From Rhodothermaceae bacterium (GTDB lineage: Bacteria; Bacteroidota; Rhodothermia; Rhodothermales; Rubricoccaceae): a stretch of DNA of 15,481 nt. Every line of letters begins with the position of its first letter. The stretch's first letter is position 1. The position numbers and the translations under genes were made by a program. The notes beneath the pieces were generated by a model. The model was given only the letters and a program-made list of their open reading frames with translations. It did not search any database and was not told the DNA's origin. Of the stretch, positions 1 through 6,637 are shown one piece after another. Location of the stretch: NCBI GenBank assembly GCA_013003465.1, contig JABDIZ010000075.1, forward strand, positions 1 to 15,481, given 5' to 3'.

Positions 1-216
1 GGACAGGCAGAAGACCGCCTCGGCCAAACAGAACGGCAGGGCCGGGCGCTGGTTGTCGTCCCCCCGGACAATCGCCACACCCGACCCCGCGCGGTTCTGT
101 AGGTTCCTAAAGTTGCAACCCCCGAAGCAAAAACGCAAGGGCTTAGGACGCTTTGACTTGAGAATCTTCTCGAAGCAGAGCCTTGGTTCATCAAGCTTTA
201 CTTTAAAAGGGGCGGA
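1..216 (-). other. Unassigned open frame running off the left edge
   Basis: On the minus strand one frame stays open for 72 codons from just after a TAA at 217-219 to the window edge. In its last 30 codons nearly every third base is G or C, as in the real genes here, which hints at coding. The translation contains NLQNRAGSGVAIVRGDDNQR and is cysteine-rich around positions 115-130. It has no ATG: the possible starts are TTG at 136-138 and GTG at 76-78. A second minus-strand frame opens with ATG at 189-191 and also reaches the edge, but its third-position bias is weaker. I do not recognise either product. This could be the 5' part of a gene whose body lies outside the window, or non-coding sequence. 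Confidence 0.25.
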
Positions 217-445
217 TTAACTGTCTATAGGCCAAGGGATAGATTCTCTAGGAAATGCTTCGCTGAAGAGGTGTGGCCTATCGCTCCCATGGCTGTATTT
301 GCTGCGTTCAGGCTGATATCGGGAGAGGTTCGCTGGCTAGCGAGCTTGATCGCAGCCTAGCGGGCTCCCACATGAGTGGCTCGCTTGGCGTGGGAAAGGT
401 CGCTGGTGCCAGCACAGACAAGCCTGGTCGCGCAATTCAGACCAC
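217..445. other. Gene-free stretch downstream of dnaK
   Basis: No convincing coding sequence is seen here. The bases around 121-260 are visibly richer in A and T than the rest of the window. Two nested complementary pairs are present: AGAATC (161-166) with GATTCT (242-247), and CCTTGG (181-186) with CCAAGG (232-237). These could fold as a small RNA or lie in a promoter region for the leftward reading at the edge. A small plus-strand open frame (273-491) crosses the dnaK terminator and looks like a chance frame. Confidence 0.3.
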
Positions 446-446
446 G

Positions 447-478
447 AAAACGCCCCGGCCGCACGAGGCAACCGGGGC
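447..478 (-). terminator. Rho-independent terminator of dnaK
   Basis: Read on the minus strand, GCCCCGG (472-478) and CCGGGGC (452-458) form a perfect 7-bp GC stem with a 13-nt loop. It is followed by GTTTTC, a short T run. It begins 30 nt after the dnaK stop codon, the expected place for an intrinsic terminator. Confidence 0.6.
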
Positions 479-507
479 ACTGGTTCGTTGAGCGAGCGCG
501 TGGCAGG

Positions 508-2439
508 CTAGGCCGTTTCGTCGGGCTCACCCTCGTCTACGACCTCGAAGTCGGCGTCCTGGACGGAGCCGTCGGCCCCGTCGCCTGCGGCCGCCTCCTG
601 GGCGTTGGGATCGGGCGCGCCTTCGGCAGCGTCGGCCTGCTGCGCGCGGTAGAGGTCCTCGCTCGCTTCGCTCCAGGCGGCGTTGAGCTGCTCCATCGCC
701 GACTCGACTTGGTCCACGTTCTGTGCCTTGTGGACTTCCTTGAGGCGCTCTAGAGCGGCTTCGATCTTGGCCTTTTTCTCAGCCGGAAGCTTATCGCCGT
801 AGTCCTTGAGGTTCTTCTCGGAGGAGAAGATGAGGGCGTCGGCAGCGTTGAGCTTGTCGATCTGCTCCCTGCGCTGCTTGTCCTCGGAGGCGTGCTCGCG
901 CGCCGTGCGGCGCATCTGCTCGATCTCCTCCTCGGTCAGCCCCGACGAAGCCTCGATGCGGATGGACTGCTCCTTGCCAGTCGCCTTGTCCTTCGCGGAG
1001 ACCGACAGGATGCCGTCGGCGTCGATGTCGAACGTGACCTCGACCTGCGGGACGCCGCGGGGGGCAGGTGGGATACCGTCAAGGTGGAAGCGGCCGATGG
1101 TGCGGTTGTCTACCGCCATCGAGCGGTCGCCCTGGAGCACGTGGATCTCGACCGAGGGCTGATTGTCGCTCGCCGTCGAGAAGGTCTCCGACTTGCGCGT
1201 CGGGATGGTCGTGTTGGCTTCGATGAGCGCCGTCATCACGCCGCCGAGCGTTTCGATGCCGAGGTTGAGCGGCGTCACGTCGAGCAGGAGCACGTCCTTG
1301 ACATCGCCGGAGAGCACGCCGCCCTGGATGGCCGCGCCGACGGCGACGACCTCATCTGGGTTGACGGAGCGGTTCGGTTTCTTGCCGAAGAACGTCTCGA
1401 CGACTTCTTGCACCTTCGGGATGCGCGTCGAACCACCGACGAGGATCACCTCATCGATGTCGTCCTTCGAGAGCCCAGCGTCCTTGAGCGCTTTCTCCAT
1501 CGGAGGAATCGTGCGTTGCACGAGGTCGTCGACGAGCTGCTCGAACTTGGCGCGCGTGATGTCGAGGTTGAGGTGCTTGGGGCCGTCCTGCGTCGCCGTA
1601 ATGAACGGCAGGTTGACCGTGGTTGCCGTTGAGGAGGAGAGCTCGATCTTGGCCTTCTCCGCCGCTTCCTTCAGGCGTTGGAGCGCCATCGGGTCCTGGC
1701 GCAGATCGATGCCGTCCGAGTTCTTGAACTCATCGGCGATGAAGTCGATCAGGCGCTGGTCGAAGTCGTCGCCGCCGAGGTGCGTGTCGCCGTTGGTGGA
1801 CTTGACCTCGAAGACGCCGTCGCCGAGTTCGAGGATCGAGATGTCGTATGTACCGCCGCCAAGGTCGTACACGGCGACGATCTCATCCTCCTTGCCTTTG
1901 TCGAGGCCGTAGGCGAGCGCCGCAGCCGTGGGCTCGTTGAGGATGCGCTTGACCTCAAGCCCGGCGATCTGGCCCGCCTCCTTGGTGGCCTTGCGTTGCG
2001 CGTCGTTGAAATAGGCCGGAACCGTCACGACGGCTTCCGTCACTTTCTCGCCGAGGTAGTCTTCGGCCGTGCTCTTGAGCTTCTGGAGCACCATCGCCGA
2101 GATCTCCTGCGGCGTGTAGAGCTTGTCCTCGATCTTGATACGCGCCACGCCGCCGTCGCCTTCGTCGACAGTGTACGGGACGGTCTTCATCTCTTCGGCC
2201 ACTTCATTGTACTTGCGGCCCATGAACCGCTTGACCGAGAAGACGGTGTTGTGGGGGTTGGTGATGGCCTGGCGCTTGGCCGGGGCGCCCACGAGGCGCT
2301 CGCCGTCCTTTTTGAAGGCGACCACCGAGGGGGTGGTGCGTCCGCCTTCGGCGTTCGGGATCACGACGGGCTCGCCGCCTTCCATCACGGCGACGACAGA
2401 GTTGGTCGTGCCCAGGTCGATGCCAATAATCTTGCCCAT
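508..2439 (-). CDS. dnaK: Molecular chaperone DnaK (Hsp70)
   Basis: Cytosolic ATP-dependent chaperone that binds exposed hydrophobic segments and works with DnaJ and GrpE. The 643-residue protein is full length for the family. The nucleotide-binding domain shows the phosphate-1 motif IDLGTTNS (7-14), the phosphate-2 motif DLGGGTYDISI (192-202, with Tyr where E. coli has Phe) and the adenosine motif LVGGSTRIP (333-341). The interdomain linker DVLLLDVTPL lies at 382-391, followed by the substrate-binding domain and helical lid. The tail ends in the usual DADFEVVDE (628-636) plus a few extra residues. The ATG at 2437-2439 gives the canonical MGKIIGIDLG start; the bases before it are pyrimidine-rich with no Shine-Dalgarno. 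Neither grpE nor dnaJ is adjacent. I found no CIRCE (HrcA) element in the 387-bp upstream spacer, so any heat-shock control is not apparent. Confidence 0.98.
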   Translation of the reverse strand: MGKIIGIDLGTTNSVVAVMEGGEPVVIPNAEGGRTTPSVVAFKKDGERLVGAPAKRQAITNPHNTVFSVKRFMGRKYNEVAEEMKTVPYTVDEGDGGVARIKIEDKLYTPQEISAMVLQKLKSTAEDYLGEKVTEAVVTVPAYFNDAQRKATKEAGQIAGLEVKRILNEPTAAALAYGLDKGKEDEIVAVYDLGGGTYDISILELGDGVFEVKSTNGDTHLGGDDFDQRLIDFIADEFKNSDGIDLRQDPMALQRLKEAAEKAKIELSSSTATTVNLPFITATQDGPKHLNLDITRAKFEQLVDDLVQRTIPPMEKALKDAGLSKDDIDEVILVGGSTRIPKVQEVVETFFGKKPNRSVNPDEVVAVGAAIQGGVLSGDVKDVLLLDVTPLNLGIETLGGVMTALIEANTTIPTRKSETFSTASDNQPSVEIHVLQGDRSMAVDNRTIGRFHLDGIPPAPRGVPQVEVTFDIDADGILSVSAKDKATGKEQSIRIEASSGLTEEEIEQMRRTAREHASEDKQRREQIDKLNAADALIFSSEKNLKDYGDKLPAEKKAKIEAALERLKEVHKAQNVDQVESAMEQLNAAWSEASEDLYRAQQADAAEGAPDPNAQEAAAGDGADGSVQDADFEVVDEGEPDETA

Positions 2440-2548
2440 AGGGAGTACAGGGGTAGGGGGTCAGTGCTGCGTGTCAGTAGCGGGAAAAGCGAAGCCGGAT
2501 GGCAGAGAATGGCGCGGCCGCAACCCTCAGGTATGCCGGTGCGTCAGG

Positions 2549-2570
2549 CATCCGGTGGTCTCACCGGATG
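2549..2570. repeat. Inverted repeat, 9-bp arms
   Basis: CATCCGGTG (2549-2557) and CACCGGATG (2562-2570) are exact reverse complements separated by GTCT. It could be an operator for a dimeric regulator or a hairpin in a leader transcript. It has no T run and sits between divergent genes, so a terminator role is unlikely. Confidence 0.6.
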
Positions 2571-2696
2571 GACAAGCACTGTGCCACCGTGCGGGCGCGG
2601 TCAGATTGGCAGAGCCCTGCAGCGCCGCGTTGGGGGCGCAGGGTATATTCTCGGAGGCTGTTTGGGCCGAGGGTTGTGGGCTGCGACCGGCTGCGA

Positions 2697-2727
2697 AGCC
2701 TCGGCGGCGCGCTGCATCGCCGAGGCT
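2697..2727. repeat. Inverted repeat, 10-bp arms
   Basis: AGCCTCGGCG (2697-2706) and CGCCGAGGCT (2718-2727) are exact reverse complements around an 11-nt loop. It lies 99 bp upstream of the pgsA start and could form a stem in the pgsA leader if transcription starts further left. Confidence 0.5.
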
Positions 2728-2826
2728 CATGCATCGTCGGCCTCGCACGTCTTGGGGCCGGACCTCTCGCTCGCTCTCGCCTACGCATCCGGAGCCCAGA
2801 CCGCCTCTCAGATCGACCCATCCGCG

Positions 2827-3456
2827 ATGAAGCACGTTCCCAACGCCCTGACCATTGGCCGCATCCTCGTCACGCCGCTGGCGCTGTGGGGGCTCTGGGC
2901 CGGCACCTTCTGGGGGCAGTTCGTCGGGGCGACGCTTTTTATCCTGGCGGCGATCTCGGACTACTGGGACGGCAAGCTCGCGCGGCAGTACGGCGTCGGC
3001 TCGCGCATCGGGCAGTTCCTCGATCCGCTGGCCGACAAGGTGCTCGTGCTGGGCGCCTTCTTTCTGATCCCCTTCCTGGCGCCGCTCGATCAATCGTTGC
3101 CTCGGCCCGCCGGGGCATGGCTGCCGTGGTTGGGCATCGGGCTGATCGCGGCGCGCGACCTAGCCGTGACCATCCTGCGGTCCGTGTACGAGCGGCGCAA
3201 CCGGCCGCTGCGGACGCTCACTGCGGCGAAGTGGAAGACAGCCTGGCAACTCACTTTTCTCATCACCATCCAGGTCTTTCTGGTCGTCGCGCACGGACGC
3301 ACCCTGGACGGCTTCGTCGGTGGGCTCGGGCGCTTCGTCTACGCCATCCTGGAGAGCGCCTTCCCGCTGATCTTCCTGCTCGTGACGGCGCTCGTGACGG
3401 TGTACACGGGATACTTGCATTTCCACAACCGCGAGCCCGCCGAATCGGTGGGGTGA
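2827..3456 (+). CDS. pgsA: CDP-alcohol phosphatidyltransferase, probably phosphatidylglycerophosphate synthase
   Basis: Integral membrane enzyme, probably joining CDP-diacylglycerol to glycerol-3-phosphate to make phosphatidylglycerophosphate and release CMP. The 209-residue product shows the complete family signature DG-x2-AR-x8-G-x3-D-x3-D: D48 G49, A52 R53, G62, D66 and D70, with an extra Asp at 45. Hydrophobic segments follow at about 12-26, 31-44, 72-86, 100-115, 141-156 and 172-196. The N-terminus MKHVPNALTIGRI matches the usual PgsA opening, which fixes the ATG at 2827 although the frame is open far upstream. The gene ends 5 bp before pyrE, so the two are probably co-transcribed. Other members of the family (phosphatidylserine or cardiolipin synthases) share the motif; PgsA is preferred from the start, the size and the RD...R and K-W-K-T residues at about 110-138. 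Confidence 0.88.
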   Translation: MKHVPNALTIGRILVTPLALWGLWAGTFWGQFVGATLFILAAISDYWDGKLARQYGVGSRIGQFLDPLADKVLVLGAFFLIPFLAPLDQSLPRPAGAWLPWLGIGLIAARDLAVTILRSVYERRNRPLRTLTAAKWKTAWQLTFLITIQVFLVVAHGRTLDGFVGGLGRFVYAILESAFPLIFLLVTALVTVYTGYLHFHNREPAESVG

Positions 3457-3461
3457 CTGCT

Positions 3462-4136
3462 ATGCCTGCCTCTACCGTAGATGCGCCCTCTGCCGAACAG
3501 ATCGCTCGCGATCTGCTGATCCTCGGGGCGGTCACGCTGCGCCCGAACGCCCCGTTCACCTGGGCCTCGGGCTTACGCTCGCCGATCTACTGCGACAACC
3601 GCATCACGCTCGCTGACCCTGCAGTGCGTCGCCGCCTCACGGATGGCTTCGCCGCCTTCATGGAGGAACAGGGCCTCGCACCCGATGTGATCGCGGGAAC
3701 GGCGACGGCTGGCATCCCGCACGCTGCGTGGCTGGCCGACCGCCTGACGCTGCCGATGGTCTACGTCCGCTCGGCGCCCAAAGGCCACGGACGAGGCAAC
3801 CAGATCGAAGGGCGCCTGCATGAGGACGCACGCGTCGTGCTCGTCGAAGACCTCGTCTCGACGGGCGGCTCATCGCTCAAGGCCGTCGAGGTGCTGCGCG
3901 AGGCGGGGGCCGAGGTGCTGGCGACGGTCGCCATCTTCAGTTACGGCTTCGACCGAGCCGCGGAAGCCTTCGCCGAGGCCAAGATGCCGCTCCATGTGCT
4001 CACCGACTACGCGACGCTGCTCGATCAGGCCCGCGCGATGGGCCGCCTCGCCGATGGCGACCTCGCCGCGCTCCGCGCTTGGCGCGAGAATCCAGAGGGA
4101 TGGGAGGGAGGCATCGCTGGGCGGACGGATGGATGA
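3462..4136 (+). CDS. pyrE: Orotate phosphoribosyltransferase
   Basis: Cytosolic enzyme of de novo pyrimidine synthesis: orotate plus PRPP gives orotidine 5'-monophosphate and pyrophosphate. The 224-residue protein has the type I phosphoribosyltransferase fold signs: the substrate end FTWASGLRSPIYCDNR (32-47), the flexible catalytic loop RSAPKGHGRGNQIEG (103-117) and the PRPP-binding motif VVLVEDLVSTGGSS (125-138). The ATG at 3462 is 5 bp past the pgsA stop, a spacing typical of an operon. The last nine residues or so (GGIAGRTDG) go beyond the usual fold and look like a tail. There is no attenuator-like structure in the short gap, so any pyrimidine control would act on a promoter upstream of pgsA. 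Confidence 0.95.
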   Translation: MPASTVDAPSAEQIARDLLILGAVTLRPNAPFTWASGLRSPIYCDNRITLADPAVRRRLTDGFAAFMEEQGLAPDVIAGTATAGIPHAAWLADRLTLPMVYVRSAPKGHGRGNQIEGRLHEDARVVLVEDLVSTGGSSLKAVEVLREAGAEVLATVAIFSYGFDRAAEAFAEAKMPLHVLTDYATLLDQARAMGRLADGDLAALRAWRENPEGWEGGIAGRTDG

Positions 4137-4218
4137 GCAGGTCAGGGAACCGAAAGCCGTGCTCTTCTCTAAGCGCTTCCCCGCCCTCGCTTCTCCCACC
4201 CCTGCACTCCCATACCCC

Positions 4219-5487
4219 ATGCGTGCCACCATTCTCACCGTCGGTGACGAGATTCTGATCGGGCAGGTCGTGGACACCAACGCGGCCTGGCTGGGCGAGC
4301 AACTCAGTCTCGTCGGCGTGACCGTTAACCGCATGGAAACTGTCGGCGACGACCTGGCGGTGATTCAGGAGGCGTTGGAGCAGGCGTTTGCGGAAGGCGA
4401 TCTCGTGATCGTCACCGGCGGCCTCGGCCCGACGCACGACGACGTGACCCGGAATGCCGTCGCGGCATTTTTCGGCGTGCCCCTCGTGTCCGATCCGGCC
4501 ATCCTCTCGGCACTGGAGGCCCGCTTCGCCGCGCGCGCGCGGCCGATGTCGGAGAAGAACCGTGTGCTGGCGGAGGTTCCCGTGGGCTTCGATGTCCTGG
4601 AGAACCCGAAGGGCACCGCGCCAGGCCTCTGGGGCGAGCGCACGGTGGGCGGGCGGCTCCAAACGGTCGTGATGATGCCGGGGGTGCCCTACGAGATGGA
4701 GGCCATCACGACGGCCCACGTCCTCCCCCGCCTGCAGGAGCGGGCGGATAGGGTTGTGCTCCACAAGACGCTGCTGACGGTCGGGCAGGGCGAGTCGATG
4801 CTGGCCGATCAATTGGGTGCCCTCGACGATCTGTTCGACGACGGCCTCTCGGTGGCTTTCCTACCTGGGCGAGGTGTGGTGCGCATCCGTCTCACTGTTC
4901 ATGGATCCGATCGAAGGGAGGCTCAGGCGGCGCTGGATCGGGGCCTGGCTCGCCTTCGCCGTGACCTCGGCGACCTCGTCTTCGGCGAGGACGACCAGAC
5001 GCTTGAAGGCGTGGTGGGGGCAATGCTCGTCGAGCGAGGGCTGTACTTGTCAGTGGCCGAAAGCTGCACGGGCGGCGCCGTGGCCAGCCAACTCACGAGC
5101 GTACCGGGCGCCTCGCATTATTTCAATGGCGGCGTCGTGGCCTATGGCAACGGAGTCAAAACGGCGCTGTTGGGGGTGGGTGTGGATGCGCTGGACGAGC
5201 ACGGCGCCGTCAGCGAGGCCGTCGCGCGGCAGATGGCGGCGGGCGTCCGCGAAGCCCTCGGCGCCGACCTCGCCATCGCCACGACCGGCATCGCCGGGCC
5301 GACCGGCGGGACGCCCGAGAAACCCGTCGGTACCGTCTGGCTGGGTTATGCCGATGCCGACGAGACGCACGCCGTCCGCCTCCAACTCACGCACGACCGT
5401 GCCATCAACATCGGCCTCTCTACGACGGCCGCGCTGAACCTCGTGCGGCGGCAACTGTTGCGCAAGGACGCGGTGCTCGAAGCATAA
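4219..5487 (+). CDS. cinA: CinA: competence/damage-inducible protein with NMN deamidase domain
   Basis: Two-domain protein of 422 residues. The N-terminal MoaB/MogA-like domain (about 1-170), linked in this family to ADP-ribose pyrophosphatase activity, shows TVGDEILIGQVVDTN (7-21), TGGLGPTHDD (66-75) and MPGVPYEM (153-160). The C-terminal PncC domain (about 262-415), which deamidates nicotinamide mononucleotide in pyridine-nucleotide salvage, shows AESCTGG with its nucleophilic Ser (280-286) and TTGIAGPTGG (355-364). The ATG at 4219 is chosen because homologues begin right at this point; an in-frame ATG at 4129 overlaps the pyrE stop and would add 30 low-complexity, proline- and serine-containing residues. 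The gene follows pyrE by 82 bp. In several Gram-positive bacteria cinA is directly followed by recA; here a lysin gene on the other strand separates them. Confidence 0.95.
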   Translation: MRATILTVGDEILIGQVVDTNAAWLGEQLSLVGVTVNRMETVGDDLAVIQEALEQAFAEGDLVIVTGGLGPTHDDVTRNAVAAFFGVPLVSDPAILSALEARFAARARPMSEKNRVLAEVPVGFDVLENPKGTAPGLWGERTVGGRLQTVVMMPGVPYEMEAITTAHVLPRLQERADRVVLHKTLLTVGQGESMLADQLGALDDLFDDGLSVAFLPGRGVVRIRLTVHGSDRREAQAALDRGLARLRRDLGDLVFGEDDQTLEGVVGAMLVERGLYLSVAESCTGGAVASQLTSVPGASHYFNGGVVAYGNGVKTALLGVGVDALDEHGAVSEAVARQMAAGVREALGADLAIATTGIAGPTGGTPEKPVGTVWLGYADADETHAVRLQLTHDRAINIGLSTTAALNLVRRQLLRKDAVLEA

Positions 5488-5524
5488 GGCTGGTCGCTTT
5501 CGGTTCCCGGCTTGACCGCGGGCG

Positions 5525-6343
5525 TCAAACGCCGAGCGCTTGCCTGGCGAGCCCGAGCAGGCGACGGCGGTCATCGAGCCCGCGGGTGCCGCCGTTGATG
5601 AGCCGGGTCACGCGCACCACGTCATCGGCATCAGCGGCGTCGTTGATGGAGCGATTGTCCCAATACCAGCCCGCCACATCGGCCGCGTAAGGCGGCTCGG
5701 CCACGAGCGTCGGCGTTTCCTCAAAGTCCACGGCGGCATCGCCGAGGCTCTGCCGGTGCTGCGTGTACTGGCGGTAGTTGAAGCGGCCGGTGAGCTGGAT
5801 GAGGCCGCGCCCCTTGAACCGGGGGCCGTCGCCGGGCTCGGTATTACCGAGATCCGCTCGGCCCTCGTAGGCGGCGCCGGAGGCCAGCTCCTCGTTCCAG
5901 CGCAGGCCGCCGCTCTCGTGGGCGACCTGCGCAAGGAAGTGCGCGCGGCGCAGCGGAGTCGAAATCGAATACGTCCGCATCGCGCCATTGAGCCCGGCGA
6001 GGTGCCGACGGGCATGCGCCTCGTTGCGCTCGCCGACGATCTGGAGGAGCTGAACGAGCGTGATGCCCTCAGCCGGATTGATCCGCTCGTCTGGGTGCTC
6101 CTGCAGATAGCGAAACCAGCGGACGAGGGCCGGGCGGACCGTCCCGTCGTCGAAAAAGCCATAGCGGCGTTGGAGCACGCGTGTCACGGCGCTGCTGTCG
6201 TTGCCGTACCAGCCGTCGTCTGCCAGGGTGAACTCGCTGATGTCCGTGACGAGGCGCTGGTATTCCTTGATGAACGGGCGCAGGTGCTCGTTCTGGCCCG
6301 TGAAGCCGTCGCGGAGGCGGAGAAGGGGAAAGGACGTAGCCAT
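5525..6343 (-). CDS. GH19 lysozyme/chitinase-type endolysin-like protein
   Basis: Predicted glycoside hydrolase of family 19, which cuts chitin or peptidoglycan glycan strands. The 272-residue product shows the classic phage-endolysin pattern: AHFLAQVAHESGG (134-146) with catalytic-acid candidate E143, WNEE (149-152) with second acid E151 or E152, YEGRADLGNT (159-168), and GDGPRFKGRGLIQLTGRFNY (171-190). The N-terminal 70 or so residues (LRLRDGFTGQN at 8-18, then ADDGWYG and AVTRVLQRRYGF) resemble a peptidoglycan-binding domain. No signal peptide or membrane segment is visible, as in phage lysins that need a holin. The ATG at 6341-6343 gives MATSFPLLRL; the frame is open 62 codons further upstream, but that part looks non-coding. 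It converges on cinA with 37 bp between the stops and diverges from recA. No holin, spanin or other phage gene is nearby, so it may be a domesticated lysin or a lone phage remnant. Confidence 0.88.
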   Translation of the reverse strand: MATSFPLLRLRDGFTGQNEHLRPFIKEYQRLVTDISEFTLADDGWYGNDSSAVTRVLQRRYGFFDDGTVRPALVRWFRYLQEHPDERINPAEGITLVQLLQIVGERNEAHARRHLAGLNGAMRTYSISTPLRRAHFLAQVAHESGGLRWNEELASGAAYEGRADLGNTEPGDGPRFKGRGLIQLTGRFNYRQYTQHRQSLGDAAVDFEETPTLVAEPPYAADVAGWYWDNRSINDAADADDVVRVTRLINGGTRGLDDRRRLLGLARQALGV

Positions 6344-6637
6344 CGAGCGGTCCGGGGTTGAGAAGCGGAAGCAAAGCCATGGTGGGGCCCTCGGTTCACG
6401 ATAGGCGCGGGCGAACGAAATGGCAAGAGCGGCGCGAGTCCGGAGCCTTTTCGGGATCAGCGGGTTACGAAGAGGACCCGGACAGTGTCTAGAGTGGACG
6501 CGTGTCACGGGCTGACATACGGGTGGCACTCGCCCGGTCGTATCCTACCCGTTCCCGCGTGGTTCGTGCCTGCGGGCACCAGGGCCTGAGGGCCGTCCCA
6601 ACCGGCCGTTTCTCCTTCTCCTCCGATTTCTTCCCTC
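6344..6637. promoter_or_regulatory. Divergent lysin / recA spacer with TGTC/GACA dyads
   Basis: This 294-bp spacer should contain the promoters of the lysin (leftward) and recA (rightward). Two dyads built of the same half-sites sit close together: GACA-G-TGTC (6481-6489) and TGTCA-N5-TGACA (6503-6517). Nearer recA there are short stems: GTGCC/GGCAC (6566-6579) and GGCCG/CGGCC just before the coding region. I cannot place a convincing -35/-10 pair; TATCCT at 6541-6546 is the best -10 look-alike for recA. Confidence 0.4.

Larger units (their letters stand above)
2440..2826. promoter_or_regulatory. Divergent dnaK / pgsA spacer with hairpins and repeats
   Basis: This 387-bp spacer must carry the promoters of both dnaK (leftward) and pgsA (rightward). 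The 7-mer CCGGATG occurs four times counting both orientations: 2495-2501, 2549-2555, 2564-2570 and 2786-2792. The middle two are the arms of a 9-bp perfect hairpin. A second 10-bp hairpin lies at 2697-2727. A TATATT at 2644-2649 could be a -10 box, but no -35 stands at a suitable distance. Open frames crossing the spacer on both strands look like read-through of neighbouring frames, not genes. Confidence 0.5.

Noticed and set aside
273..491. 72-codon plus-strand open frame left of dnaK
   Set aside because: It runs through the dnaK terminator stem, has no family resemblance and no coding-type third-base bias that I can see.
892..1632. Plus-strand open frames opposite dnaK, including 1163-1912
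   Set aside because: They lie wholly inside the conserved dnaK gene and have no domain features of their own.
2440..2520. CIRCE/HrcA heat-shock operator before dnaK
   Set aside because: No TTAGCACTC-N9-GAGTGCTAA-like inverted repeat is present anywhere in the spacer.
4129..4218. Upstream CinA start overlapping the pyrE stop
   Set aside because: CinA homologues start right at the TVGDEI segment; the extra 30 residues are not family-like. It cannot be fully excluded.
6344..6529. Longer lysin with 62 more N-terminal residues
   Set aside because: The extra part is Arg/Pro-rich, has no signal peptide and looks like read-through of a promoter region; the ATG at 6341-6343 starts the conserved-looking part.
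5488..6637. Prophage or mobile island around the lysin
   Set aside because: No integrase, terminase, tail, holin, att-like repeat or composition change is visible between cinA and recA.
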